Source of the DNA: Hibiscus mutabilis
Lineage: Eukaryota > Streptophyta > Magnoliopsida > Malvales > Malvaceae
NCBI GenBank assembly: GCA_019671005.1
Contig: CM033744.1
Coordinates: forward strand, 12,888,128 to 12,952,127
DNA length: 64,000 nt
Reading direction: 5' to 3'
A program made the translations under genes and the position numbers. The notes below the pieces were generated by a model that was not told the DNA's origin, ran no database searches, and saw only the letters and a program-made list of their open reading frames with translations. Positions 12,168-24,110 of this stretch are shown one piece after another; within the stretch, counting starts at the first letter, position 1; every line of letters starts with the position of its first letter.

Positions 12168-12700
12168 TTTTTTTCATTCTCAATCGCTTGAGGCAGATAC
12201 TGTCGAGACTTTATATATTGTAGGATGTCGTAATACCATGGAAGACCATCTGCTTCTTCTTCCACGTCATAACAGTGAGCCAGGGAATCGTGCATTTGTA
12301 ATTTGATCGGCATTATTTCAGCACATTCACTTACTTTAAACGTGGCAGCTAGAGTAGCTAAGGCATCGGCCATTTGGTTATCTTCCCTAGAGAGATACTT
12401 AAAGGTGATCTCATCAAATTCTTTAATTAGTTTAAGGACCAACTTGTGATATCCTATCAGTTTCACATCTTTCATCTCCCATTCCCTTCGAATATGGTAA
12501 ACAACCAACACAAAATCCCCATAAAATCTTAGGGTTTTGATTTTCCTTTCAATAGATGCTCGTAGACCCAAGATGCAAGCATCATATTATGCTATGTTAT
12601 TAGTACAAAAGAATTTCAGTCGACTGGTTAAAGGATAATGATTTCCTTCAGGTGAAATCAAAACTGCCCGATGCCTCGTCCCAAAGTATTTGCAACACCG
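12164..12700 (-). pseudogene. Tat second (archaeal-type) RNase H
   Basis: After the usual Gypsy RNase H the frame enters a second RNase H-like fold. It starts at WVMHFDGVANTLGRGIG (about 12725-12665) and continues at 12571-12170 with the DFVLVVYHI strand, the KYLSREDNQMADALATLA block (the last catalytic Asp region) and a stop-broken linker. A second RNase H between RNase H and integrase is a hallmark of the Tat lineage. It overlaps the preceding RNase H frame without a gap. A break near 12580-12660 splits it. Confidence 0.8.
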
Positions 12701-13230
12701 TCGAAATGCATAACCCATGATTCTATTGGGGCATCACCTTCCTCAGTCGTAATACACATCAAATCTTCGTCAGGAAAATTAAAGCTCAATGCCTCATAGT
12801 CCTCACAGGCTCGACTTGCCAAAAAGTCAGCTATGACACTCCCTTTTACTGTTTTTTTGTTTACATACTGGATGTCAAATTTTGAGAGTAACATCTGCCA
12901 GCAGGCCAATTTTCCTGATAAGGACAGTGCTTCCATCATAAATTTTAAAGGATCTAGCTTCGAAATCAGCCACGTAGTGTGGTATAACATATATTGCCTA
13001 GGCTTTTTAGCTGCCCACACTAAAGCACAACACAGTTTTTCAATCGAGGAATATCTGGTTTCATAGTCAATGAATTTCTTGCTTAAGTAATATATTACTT
13101 TTTCTTTCCTTCCAGTTTCGTCATGTTGCCCCAATATACAACCCATTGAGTTTTCATACACCGTCAAGTAGAGGATCAGTGGTTTTCCTGGAATGGGTGA
13201 AACCAATACAGGAGGGTTAGTAAACTATTC
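12700..13230 (-). pseudogene. Tat Gypsy-type RNase H
   Basis: Open from 13206 leftward: GKPLILYLTVYENSMGCILG, then KVIYYLSKKFIDYETRY, then EKLCCALVWAAKK and the end block VIADFLASR. The usual catalytic Asp of the first strand (LYLSVSD...) is not clear here. It is contiguous with the RT to the right and the second RNase H to the left. In a working element it degrades the RNA strand of the hybrid. Confidence 0.82.
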
Positions 13231-14190
13231 TTTAATCTTTTCTAAGGCTGCTTAACATTCTTCATTCCATGTTCCCGGGTTATTCTTTCGAATGAGCTTG
13301 AATACTGGATCATATTTATCTGTCAACTGAGAGATGAAACGGGCAATATAATTTAACCTTCCCAAAAAGCCCCTGACCTCCTTTTGTGTACGAGGAGGTG
13401 AGAGTTCCTATATGGCTTTGACCTTATCTGGGTCGATCTCAATTCCTCTTTTGCTCACAACGAAACCTAGCAATTTTCCTGATATAACCCTAAAGGTACA
13501 CTTGGTAGGGTTGAGTTTTAATTAAAACTTTTTCAACCTTCGGAAAAGCTTCTCTAGGTTCATGATATGCTCTTCTTCTGATCGAGATTTAGCGATCATA
13601 TCGTCTACATACACCTCTATTTTCCTATGCATCATGTCATAAAACAGGGTCACCATGGTTCTTTGATAAGTTTCCCCTGCGTTCTTCAAACTGAAGGGCA
13701 TTACTTTATAGCAGAATGTTCCCTATAGTGTTACGAAAGTGGTCTTTTCCATATCTTTCGGGCACATCTTATCTGGTTATATCTAGAAAATCCATCTATG
13801 AAAGAGAAGAGGGAATGGCCGGCTGTATTGTCTACTAAGGTGTCGATGTGGGGCAGTGGGAAATTATCTTTAGGGCTTGCCCTGTTGAGATCCCTATAAT
13901 CAACGCACATACGTACTTTCCCATCTTTTTTGGGGACTAGGACAATGTTGGCCACCCACTCTAGATACTTGGTCACCTCGAGAAATCCTGCGTTGAACTA
14001 TTTTTTCACCTCATATCTGATTTTCAAAAGCGTATCAGTTTTCATACTTTTGAGTTTTTGCTTTACTGGCTCATATCCTGTCTTTATGTGAAGCCGATGC
14101 ATAACAATATTAGTATCAAGGCCAAGCATATCTTGGTATGACCACGCGGATATGTCCTTATATTCTTTTAGAAGCTCAATCAGACTTTAT
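13230..14190 (-). pseudogene. Tat reverse transcriptase
   Basis: The best open part is 13976-13731: WVANIVLVPKKDGKVRMCVD, then YRDLNRASPKDNFPLPHID, then FSFIDGFSRYNQI. After a frame break the sequence continues through VMPFSLKNAGETYQRTM, the catalytic EVYVDDMIAKS (about 13600) and GFVVSKRGIEIDPDKVKAI. Blocks occur in normal order, with stops around 13730 and 13410. YVDD is intact. RT makes the element cDNA in the particle. Confidence 0.88.
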
Positions 14191-15189
14191 CGACTCTTGG
14201 TAGTGATGGTAGTACCAATCTTCACTTCACGTTTCTCTTCCTCGTTGCCGAGATTCAAAACTTCTAATTCTTCCTTGTGAGGCATAATCTGTTTTTCTTC
14301 TCCCCCCACTAGCCTAAGTAAATCATATTCCTCCTCATTGTCGTACTCTTCAATCTCTTCTAAGCACATGGGCAGTTCAAAGTCAATTTTCGGGTCTGAC
14401 TCAGAGTCATTTATATCGTTGTATCTGGAAACCTAAAAGAAAATGGGCAAAAAATATATACAAAGGTTATAAAAACAAATGAATGAATAATTTTTTGTGT
14501 TTTTGTTACTTTTTTGTTTGGAATTTTAGGTTTTTTTAAGGTTTATCTACAGTTTTATTTGTTTGCCACACAATGGTTATAGGGAAATGCATCTCCATAA
14601 TGGTTTGACATAGGCCCTTTACAATAGATCCATTGTTGCCCTCGGGCCTAAGGCAAAAGGGTTGGTTTTGGAGAATTACTCTATAATGGATTTAAAGGCT
14701 ACATGAATTTCTTTAGCAGTCCAATTATTAAGCTCAGAGCAGGGGCGAATCATGGACATGTACTTGTTTTCCTCATCCCCATCCGTCACAGCTTTGATAC
14801 TCAACTCCACAAAGGTCTCATTTAGGTCATTGTTTCATTTCTCCTCCTCAACAACTAAGGCATCTTGATTCAAAAAGCCTCTAGATCTGAAAGTGTGACT
14901 TAGGGGTGGGAACGTCATTGGTTCCCATTTAATCTCTTCCCCTTTCAGCCTAGCCTTTCTTCTTTCTTATTTTCTCTTCATTGCGGTCTTCCTTTGTAGA
15001 TTGTTGGGCTTAAATCCCAACCCAAACCGATCTCTTTTCTCTAGGACAGCTATAGGGTAGAACCTCCCCTGATGCTGTTTCCCAAAATCGTTTCCTATCT
15101 CAGTCCCTTTTTCAAGGGTCTCCCTGACTTGCATCTTGGCATTGTTGGATAATCCCGGTATAAGAATCTTACTCCCTTCGGTGACAAAG

Positions 15190-15880
15190 GTTGCATTAAT
15201 AAGCTATGAAATGACATTCAAGTACGTCTTCGTTAATTTGATATAGGGTACATCAGTAGACATTGATGCAATGATATCCTCTTCAGCCCCGACGGTTACC
15301 AGCTGTCTGTCGACCATAAATTTTAGCTTTTGATGTAGGGAAGAGGGGACTGCGCCTGCTGCGTGAATCCAAGGGTGCCCTAATAGGCAACTGTATGTGG
15401 GTTTAATGTCCATCACCACAAAGTCGATGTCAAACGTGGACGGCCCAATTTGTAATGGCACTTCAATCTTTCCTAGTACCTCTCACTGAGTTCCGTAAAT
15501 CACTCTCACAGTATTCTGATAAGCTTTCATGTAAGAACTATCTATCGGTAGTTTCTTCAGAGTCTCTAGAGGGAGAACATTCAGGGCTGACCCATTATCA
15601 ATGAGGACTCCTTGCAGCATGTGTCCTTTACATCTCGTAGAAATATGAAGAGCTTTGTATGATCCTCTCCCACCTTCTGGAATTTCCTCATCACTGAATA
15701 AGGTAAAGTTGTCCACAACGATATTATTAACCAACCTGTCTATCTTGTTAATCGTTATCTCCTTAGGTATGAAGGTTTGGTTCAGAACCTTCAGCAAAGC
15801 ATCGCGGTGACCCTTAGAACTCAAGAGAAGTGACAATATAGATATTCTTGCTGGGAGTTTATGAAGCTTCTCCACCACAT
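15190..15880 (-). pseudogene. Tat aspartic protease (DNGS type)
   Basis: At about 15620-15570 the frame reads GVLIDNGSALNVLPL, where the catalytic triplet is D-N-G followed by Ser. This form is characteristic of Tat/Ogre proteases. A second part at 15461-15204 continues FDIDFVVMDIKPTYSCLLG and HPWIHAAGAVPSSLHQKLKF, with YSCLLGHPW as the conserved C-terminal block. A stop at about 15484 separates the two. The stretch 14190-15190 between protease and RT is a poorly conserved, acidic linker with stops; I see no separate gene in it. Confidence 0.86.
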
Positions 15881-15899
15881 TATGTCACTGTGTTTGAGT

Positions 15900-18063
15900 A
15901 TTTTTAAGAATTCTTAGGCCTCAAATTCCTTCACGGGCTCGTGATACATCGGGGGTTGTTCTGCAAAAAAATCTTTCTCAACTTCTTTTCCTGACTCATT
16001 AGCTGCAGCCTTCCTCTGGTCCGCGTCCCTGTCCATGACAACTTGTGGTGAATAACATCTTCCACTCCTTGTAGTGGCCCACCTTATTGACGGGCTTTTC
16101 TACTGACTCAGCTTTAGATGACGTGCCTCTTGGAGTTGTCACTGTGCAAGCATAGTTCCAAGGCACATGTTTGCTATCCTTGTATGGAAAAGGGGCTGGT
16201 GCTCTTATTATTACTAGTGAGGCTGAACATTTTGGCGGTTCACCACTTCTTGCCTTGGCCTTGATCACCAAGGGCTTAATTCCTAGAAAGTCTCTCATGA
16301 TCGGAGACTCATCCGACGTACAGACTTCCATTACTTTGTGCGTGTTTGTTATCTCGAAGAACTCGAGTTCTTTGCTATCCATCTTAGTTTGGACCAGTTG
16401 TCTAAACTCTGGACAAAGCTAGATCTCATGTCCTTCCTCTTCATGATACTCACAGTAAGGCTCATCATCGCCCTCACCTTCCTGACTCATTCCTTCAATA
16501 ATCCGACATTTATCATTTCGGCCCACACCCACTTCAAAGGTGCATTGACTTCTGACACACATTCTTTAGTCATCATTTCTTCTTCTTCAATTATTGTATT
16601 TACCCCTATTTTTTGGTGATTCGATAGAGGATTCCCACTAGCTCAGATGTGTCAAATGATAGTATTCCAGATTTTCATAAATCATCTACCACCTTCTTAA
16701 AAGTAGTACAATTCTCGATCGTATCCCTCTAACCCCAACATGATATTCACATTGTGCCTTTTCATCATACCATTGTGGGTACGAGGGTGAGAAAGGTGGA
16801 ACATGTCGTGGTAACACCATTTGTGATTTAAGCAATTCTGAGAATAACTCTGCATAGGTCATAGGAATGGGAGCAAAATAGGTCTTTGGGTTCCCTTGGT
16901 ACTTTTGATCTTCTTTTGGCAGATTCGGTGTTGTTGAAGTTGCGATCGGGGTACCAGACTTGTTAAGGACCACCCCTTTCAAGTAATTAGGGTTATAGGC
17001 GCTAGTCATACTAACTGCATTGTCCTTCTTTTTATAAGGCTTTTTTGTTTCGCCTCCATCGAGTTTCCCATTTTTTACAGCCGCCAAGATCAATTCTCTG
17101 TTCATCAGCATGTCTGCAAAGCTCTTGGTCGCATGATGTATCATTCAATCATAGAAAGCACCTTTTAAGGTTTCCACAAACATTGGGGTGATCACATTTT
17201 CCAGCAATGGTGGTTGAACTTGAGCGGCCACATCCTGCCATCTTTGTGCATATTGGCGGAAGCTCTCATGATGTTTTTGCTCTATTCCTTGTAAGACTAG
17301 TCGATTAGGGGCCATGCCAGTCACGTGCTTGTATTGCTCATTAAATGCCCTTTGATAGATCCATACAGGATCGTATATTAGCCCTGCTCAACTGTGTATA
17401 CCAACGAGACGCAGATCCAGTCAAGCTGTCTTGGAAGCAGTGAATGAGCAGTTTCTTGTTATCCAAATATATTGGCATCTTTCGGCAATAGATGGTCAAA
17501 TGTGCCGAAGGGCAAGTAGTTCTATTGAACTTCTCAAAGTCAGGGGTTTTAAACTTTGGAGGCATCACCAAATCAGTCACCAGACTTAAATCTCTAGCAT
17601 CTAGGCCGCTATGAATGTTCCTTTCTTGGAAGGATTTGATGATTTCCTCTAGCTTGTCACATCGGTCCTCCCATTTTTTGTTCGTTTTGGCTCTATCCGT
17701 GGCTTTGTCGAGGTTAGGTACCTCATAATCTTGGGTTTCCTCGTTATTGAATATAGACTCATTTGGGGCATTAGTAGAAGATCCTCCCAAATAGAGCTGG
17801 AATCTAGGCTTAGGTGGGGCAACTCCCCCTTGTGTCCCTGAATGGGCATAGGCGATCTCCAAAAATTATGGGAAAACGTCAATAGCTTCAGATGGCTTCC
17901 CCCTATCAGGATCTTTAAACCCTAGCATGGCTGCAATCTGGGTGATCGTATTCTTCTAAGCCTGAGCAATCTCTTCCTTCAGATCTTTTTCTATCTTGTC
18001 CAGCCTTTTATGGGTACTTTTGTGGTTAATTTCTAGCGTTGTTATTTTGTCTTCCATGGCCAT
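15900..18063 (-). pseudogene. Tat gag
   Basis: The start is ATG at 18063-18061, followed by a predicted coiled coil (MAMEDKITTLEIN...). After two stops the frame is open from 17862 to 17341 with the Tat Gag capsid signature: PPKFKTPDFEKFN, then CPSAHLTIYCRKM, then LLIHCFQDSLTGSASRWY. A further part at 17144-16686 has HATKSFADMLM, PYKKKDNAVSM and FAPIPMTYAELF, all recurrent in Tat Gags, and 16382-15999 is the variable tail before protease. I chose 18063 because the coiled-coil leader runs straight into the conserved region. Several stops make it non-functional. Confidence 0.87.
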
Positions 18064-18689
18064 TGCTTTGGTTTGAGAGTGGGTACCGTATTTGTGTGAA
18101 ATTTTGGCTATTTTGAAAGTTCTGCCATGCAATTACTTCAATTAATCTCTTGAAAAATGTGTGAATGTATGCAATAGTGTAAAAAATTATAAACAAACAA
18201 AATGCAAATGAATGAATGCAGATGAAGGGCCACCGATTCCATTAAGATAATTGCTCTAGAAATAATTCTTATTGGATGCCAAAGGTCCTTATTACAAATG
18301 ATTTTGACTTTTCTATGAGTACATTTCGGCCTGAGCACCCAGCTCCTTGATTTCTTCAATCAACCACAAAACTCTTAGCCCTATTTCTCCCATTGGCGTA
18401 ATGTACTGACGAAGGGCCGTAGCTTCAGTAGCTAACATCCTTACATGCTTGGCTACGTCTTGAATCTGGGTTATGATGCTTTTGTTAAATCCATCTCGTT
18501 CTTGGAAACTTCTGGCATTGTCCCTAAGCCGAGTAAACTAATAGTCATTGCCCCCTTCATTGATATCTTCGAGAACCAGAATCTTCATCATGTACTCTTG
18601 AATGATGCCTTCCATAGCTCATACTTTCTTCTTTAATGTGTCATTCTCGCTCAAAATAGCATGAAGTTCGATATAAGTATGATGATTTT

Positions 18690-20600
18690 AGAGCTTGTGC
18701 AGCGAATGATTTAGGTCTGCTACCTTGGCTTGCAACTCAACAACGGAGGCTTGGCTCTGTTTTAGCTTCTTATCTGTCTCATCACATACCGTCTGTAACT
18801 CAGAAGGACTTTGTTGTCATGGGCATTCCTCTTTCATGCAGCTACATTTTCTTTTTCTTTTTGGAGGGTCCGCTTGTTATTTTCTTTCTCAACTACTTGC
18901 TTCCCTCTCTTCTTCTCATCTATCAAAAATCGTTTATATTTTTCAACTTTTTTCTTGCCACGCTCTTTTTCTTTTCCCACGGCCTGCTCAATTTCTTGCC
19001 TCCATTGCTCTGGAGTCTTCCTCAAATCAGCATTTCAGATTGTAGCCTGAAATTTAAGAAAATCCACCCTCTGAATCTTAAATTTTGCTTCAAGGTCCTT
19101 ATACAACTTTATTACCCGATCTGTCTCTCCTTTATACTTGTCTACATCTAAACTTGCCTCGAATAAGTCCTTCGTGTGCTGGCTTTGCAAGTTTTCAATC
19201 TCAGCCTTGACCCTTTTCAACTTAGCTCTCAGAATATTGGCTTCAAATGGGATCACCTTCAGATGTTCCTCCAAGGGTTTAGCCTGCCCCAGAGTAGGTG
19301 GTAAAATTTTGTCATTCACCCTCACATGTCTCCATACATCGTAATCGGGGGTGAACATACACTGACTGTCGTGCTCTATTTCCATGAGGTAACAATGCTT
19401 CCATGAATCGTTGATGGTTTGGATCTTCTCTCTGAACTCTTCTTGAACATAGTGAAAGGGACAAACTGTCGAGAGCCATACCGTCGCGACACTAGCAAGG
19501 GGGCACAATCAATTCCACCCACAGGCCTAACAACATCAAATAATCATAATCTCCACACCTGTACGACACCTTGGTGTGGCCCATCCATGGAACTCTCCAT
19601 ATGATGTCCTAATCTTGGCGATCCCGGAAGATATCAACCCACTTGTTCCTCTTAGCTACCGGCCACTTCTTTACCAAAAATTCTTGGAGTAGAGAAAAGT
19701 AGTGTATATTAGGCAAGGCTAGGGTCGGACACTTCCAGAAATGGCTAAGGGCCCAAACCTGGAGCAAAGGTGCGCATCCTCTGAAACGTACACCTTTTAA
19801 CTTTCGGCAAGCATTCAAAGAGATGAATGTTTCTGCTAGTACAGCTAGCACTAGGTTGGTTTCCTTTTTCAACTGCTCAAAGAAATCTAGCATGGCCACA
19901 TCGATATTGCCTAATACCCTTGGAAAGATGACCAAGCCATAAATTGCTATAGCCAAGAGATCCACTCTCTTTTCCTTATCTGGATGGGTGGGAATTATGT
20001 TTCAGATGCTCTACCAAGGGAATGAAAAGCTAACCCCTCTTTTCTGTATTTGTCCTTTTACCCAAACATCCCCCATTCCAGCAAAAGATTTGAGCCTCAA
20101 GTGAGCATTTTTTTCTTAAGAGGTTTAGCATAGACTCGGACTTTCTTCACCTTGCGTAGGTTGAAAAGTGCAAAATACTCCTCAAATGTAGGCATTATAT
20201 CTTCACCATTAAAAGTAAAACAACAGTACCCAGGATTCTAGAACTGAATCAATGCTTTGAGGAATGGTTCATCCACCTCCACATGTAGTAGATATGCTAT
20301 GTCGCCGTAGGTATCAAGGAACAATTGCTTTGTTGTATGGTCAAAATGACCCCATATCTCTCGCAACTCATGTACGCTGTTCTGTTTGACATTTATATGG
20401 GCATACTCTGATGTTTTTGTCTCTTGATCAATTGTCAAACTATCCCCGTGTGCTCGCTGGTTGACCTCAGACCAGTGACGTACATCCGCATTGTCTTCTT
20501 TTTTTTTACGTACCTCCCATCCATGACAAAAGTTGTTTTCTAATCGAGCAAATGTATTGAGAATCGACCCTTTCTAGATATGGAATGAGGATGCAAACAT
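18690..20600 (-). pseudogene. Ogre-type ORF1 (DUF7745-like) upstream of gag
   Basis: A degenerate frame separate from gag lies between the 5' LTR and gag. Pieces, in order: 20438-20238 (ELREIWGHFDHTTKQLFL, then YGDIAYLLHVEVDEPFLKAL), NGEDIMPTFEEYFALF at about 20200, 19965-19609 (DLLAIAIYGLVIFP, then LAETFISLNACRKL), then 19508-19035 with TPDYDVWRHVRVND. The end is a strongly charged coiled coil (about 19190-18830, KTPEQWRQEIEQ and Lys/Glu repeats). This matches the DUF7745-type ORF1 of Ogre/TatIV elements. Its biochemical role is not established to my knowledge. At least five stops break it. Confidence 0.75.
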
Positions 20601-21236
20601 GCAAAACAAAAACAAGACAAGGAAATGATTAATACTTCAAAGAACACAAAAAGGTCCAAAATAATTTCGTTGTACAGATAGTAACTGGGCAGCGCATTCC
20701 AACACTTTTGGACATGCCTCCACGGACTATTCCTACGAAATAATTTTGACCAAAATCCAAGCCTAGGATTTTACGCATGGCTCTAATGAGGTAGGCTTCT
20801 AAACTCTCACACAGGTTGGGTTCTAAAAGGTTCCCAAATTGTCCTCGTTGTCCCCTACTAAGGGTAGCAAGGCCCCTGATTCTCAACCATTATAGGCTTC
20901 AAACGAATCAAGTTCAACTCAGGGGGACCCATTTTCCTATGCCCGTACAAAGGATCAGTATCCTCACGAAGCCATATGAGCCCCAAAGGTACTTGCTAGG
21001 CCCATACGGAGAATCAGTATTCCCACGAGAGTAATAGCGTTTTCCCCCACTTAGACGAACGGGACGAAGCTCGGGTGTAGAGCTTAAAACCAAAATTTAA
21101 ATGCGTAAAATGAGATCATATTTATAAATGGACAATTAAGTTAAATTTTATACGAACTTAGTAAATTCTGACATTAAAACAAATTGTAATCGGCTTGTAG
21201 TCTGACTCTCTTTTTGTTTTTTAAAAAACAAAAGGT

Positions 21237-21253
21237 CCCCAGCTGAGTCGCCA
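21237..21253 (-). other. Tat primer-binding site, tRNA-Arg type
   Basis: Read on the minus strand just inside the right LTR, TGGCGACTCAGCTGGGG resembles the tRNA-Arg-complementary primer site known from Ogre/Tat elements. It fixes the right-hand LTR as the 5' LTR. The flanking 20600-21236 is the 5' leader; I see no gene in it. Confidence 0.8.
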
Positions 21254-21256
21254 AGC

Positions 21257-23452
21257 TGTCACGACCTTTTTTTAAGGGTTTCAACGATTTTTTTTTAAAT
21301 AATAAAAAACAAAGGAGTCGCCACCAATTTTTTTTTAAAAGGTGTGATTGGATCACCTAAAAATGGATCATTTTAATAAAATCATTTGTATTTTATTAAA
21401 AAAACGGTTTTGGTATGCGAAAACTCAAAAACGGGTTCGGGAGTTGGTTATGTGTGGGAAGGGCTAGCACCCCCACAGCGCCAAAAATTGGTACCTAACT
21501 GATTACAAAAAAAATTAATATCGGAATTTGCAAGTTCGTGTAAAATTTAAATTATTGTCCATTTATGAATATGCTTTCCATTTTAACGGCCCCGCCATAT
21601 GGAGAGTAAACTTTAATCACCGTCAACATTTTTGGCGCTAACCCGTTACCTCCTTTTGGTAGGACACTGCATTAATTATATTTAACTTTTTAATCAAACA
21701 ATCACAGAAATAATTAGTGCGTTAAAGTTTTTTATTTATTCTAAGTTAGCGATTATTAACCTAAAGAATGTCTAAATAAATTTTACCTATTGGGGTTTAG
21801 ATGTAATTAAGTGTCTTGTGAATTTTTGATGTGAAGAAAGTTTTTATTAAAATTTATGGCTCTAACTAGGGTTTTAAGAACCTAAACGTAGAGATTTTTT
21901 CCTAAACTAAAGCTTTAATTAAAGAACCTAGTATTTAAAATATTAGGGAAAATAATTAACAAATACTAAAAAAGTGAAATTAAATGAATACAAGTAATTA
22001 GGTGAATAAAAAAACAATCATTTTGAAAAATATGTTTCCCAAATCGAGTTAACACTGGGTACACGAGCCAATTTTATAAAATTTACAAAAAACTTAATTA
22101 ATAAGAAAATATATTTGAAAATGTATAATAAATAGGAAATTTTGAATTGGAAAGAATTTAAAAAGAATGTGACCAATCTTAAAAAAAAAACAAGGCTAAA
22201 TTTTAAAGAAAACAATGACTAAATTGGAACATTTGAAAATATGATATTTTTCGGAATAAAGAAAAAAGTCAGATGGATTTAATGAGTGTAATTAGCCCAA
22301 TTTATTTTAAAACACATGGGTATAAAACCCAACTTTACAAACACCTCTTTATTTTTTCCTTTCTAAATTTTTAGATCAAACTCCCATATCTCAAATTTTC
22401 CAAATGTTCTTGGTGTTCTTCAAAGATGAAAAACACCGGGAACGAGTCACCGTGCCGGCCGCCGTCTGACAGCGGTGGTCAGCCAACAATTACTTCTTTT
22501 CCAACCCCTTTTAAAAATTCCCACTCTAATAAAAAAACCAAAATCAATTAAATATCGTCTATTTCTTCTAAAAAATATTCGAAAGCTCCTCAATTTAAAA
22601 TTTCCAGAATCCGGCGACACAAAAGGTTTTTTTTTTACTTTTTATATTCGAATATGAAAGCAAAATAAATAAAAAACAGTAAAGAAAAAAATACCTAAAA
22701 ATTGTCCAAATGCTTCTTGTATTTCTCTTGAAAAATCAGTACACAATGTGGTAAAACTCCTCCAATTTTTAGTGTATTTTCGTAGTAATTCTTGGTATCG
22801 ATTACAAGAGGGGATGGGTGATTTATATAGGGGTTTTACTACCAAAAATACAAAGAAATTCAAAATAAAAATCCCAAAAATTTAGTGAAATGCTTGATTG
22901 ATTTTTTCCTTTTATTCTTGATTCGATTTTGCTCTGATTTTTGGTCTGAGCTTCCCTCATTTTCCATATTCGAATAAGCAGCCCCTTCCTTTCCTTTTGT
23001 TGCGTGATTTGCACTTCCATTGTTTCCCCATTTGATTCAATTTTGAATCAATTTGTTTGCATCAATTATGCAGGTTGAAAGCTGGCAGCCGTGAGAAAGC
23101 ATGCGTGCAGTGGAGGCATGGCACGTAGGGCCCACCAGCTATTTTCCTTCTTGATCCAGTCTGGACCGTTAGATCCTATTTGGACCCAACGGTTAATAAT
23201 TAACTGCACATGAAAAAATAAAAATTAATTAGGGGTTTTTATTTGGGCCAAATGTGTTTTATTGAATGGACTCTTTTATTTAAATTGGACTCCTTTTGTT
23301 TTTATTGGATTTTATTCTAATAATAAGACTAGTTATTAAACATACATAATTAATATAATAATAATACCCTAATAATAAAAATAAATAAACTAAAAAAAAT
23401 GAAAAGAAAATAAATAAATAATAAAAAGGCTTGTAAAAAATTAGTGACAACA
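21257..23452 (-). repeat. 5' LTR of the Tat element
   Basis: Partner of 7404-9599, it starts TGTCACGACC and ends GTGACAACA on the plus strand, followed by the target duplication GTATG. Open frames inside it are shadows. Confidence 0.94.
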
Positions 23453-23457
23453 GTATG

Positions 23458-24104
23458 ACACCGTATGAGGCTCTGTATGGCCGCAAAGTCACACTCTTAT
23501 CTGTTGGACAGAGTTGTATGATGGAAGACTTTGGGTCTTGAGTTGGTTCAAGAGACTGAAAGACCGTCAGATTGATCTGTGATCGCCTGAAAGAGGCTTT
23601 TGATAGACAAAAGTCTTATGCTGATCGGAGAAGGAAAAATATCAGATTTAGTGTCGAGGATCAAGTTTTTCTGAAGGTATCTTTGTGGAAGAAAGTTATG
23701 AGATTTGGACGCAAAGGCAAGCTGAGTCGAGATTCATCGGGTCATACCGTATTTTGAAGAGAGTTGGGTCTGTTGCTTATCAGTTCGAGTTGCCTCCCCA
23801 GCTTAGCCATATCCATGATGTATTTCATGTACCTATGCTGAGGCAGTACCATCCGGATTCGAGTCATGTTATTCAGGTTCAGGACGTTGAGCTGAGGCCA
23901 GACTTACCGTATGAGGAGGAGCCTGTGCAGATTCTTGATTTTGATGATAGAGTTTTGAGAAACAGACGCATCCCAATGGTTAAGGTCCAGTCGAGTAACC
24001 ATAGTCCTGCAGAGGCCACTTGGGAAACTGAGGAATCTATGAGGAAGCAGTTTCCACATCTGCTCAGCCTAGGTAAATTTCGAGGACGGAATTTCTTTCA
24101 GGGG
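23458..24104 (+). pseudogene. Tekay integrase C-terminus with chromodomain
   Basis: This is the continuation of 6709-7398 beyond the Tat insert. It opens with TPYEALYGRK, then KSYADRRRKNIRF (23600s), and after a frameshift near 23690 it is open to 24128. There it has FIGSYRILKRVGSVAYQFELPP and LSHIHDVFHVPMLRQY. The C-terminal chromodomain is visible as EEPVQILDFDDRVLRNRRIP and ATWETEESMRKQFPHL, the features that place the element in the Tekay/Del chromoviruses. The chromodomain directs integration to particular chromatin in this group. The tail merges into the purine tract (CAGGGGGATAGT) right before the 3' LTR. Confidence 0.88.
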
Positions 24105-24110
24105 GATAGT

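Larger units (their letters stand above)
7404..23452 (-). mobile_element. Tat/Ogre-lineage Gypsy element, complete with target duplication
   Basis: It is bounded by two LTRs of 2196 bp each (7404-9599 and 21257-23452) and by a perfect 5-bp duplication, GTATG, at 7399-7403 and 23453-23457. Internal order on the minus strand is primer site (tRNA-Arg type), ORF1, gag, protease, RT, RNase H, archaeal-type RNase H, integrase, long non-coding 3' region, and purine tract. The total of 16,049 bp and the ORF1 before gag fit the Ogre/TatIV group. Numerous stops mean it is not autonomous now. Confidence 0.94.
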
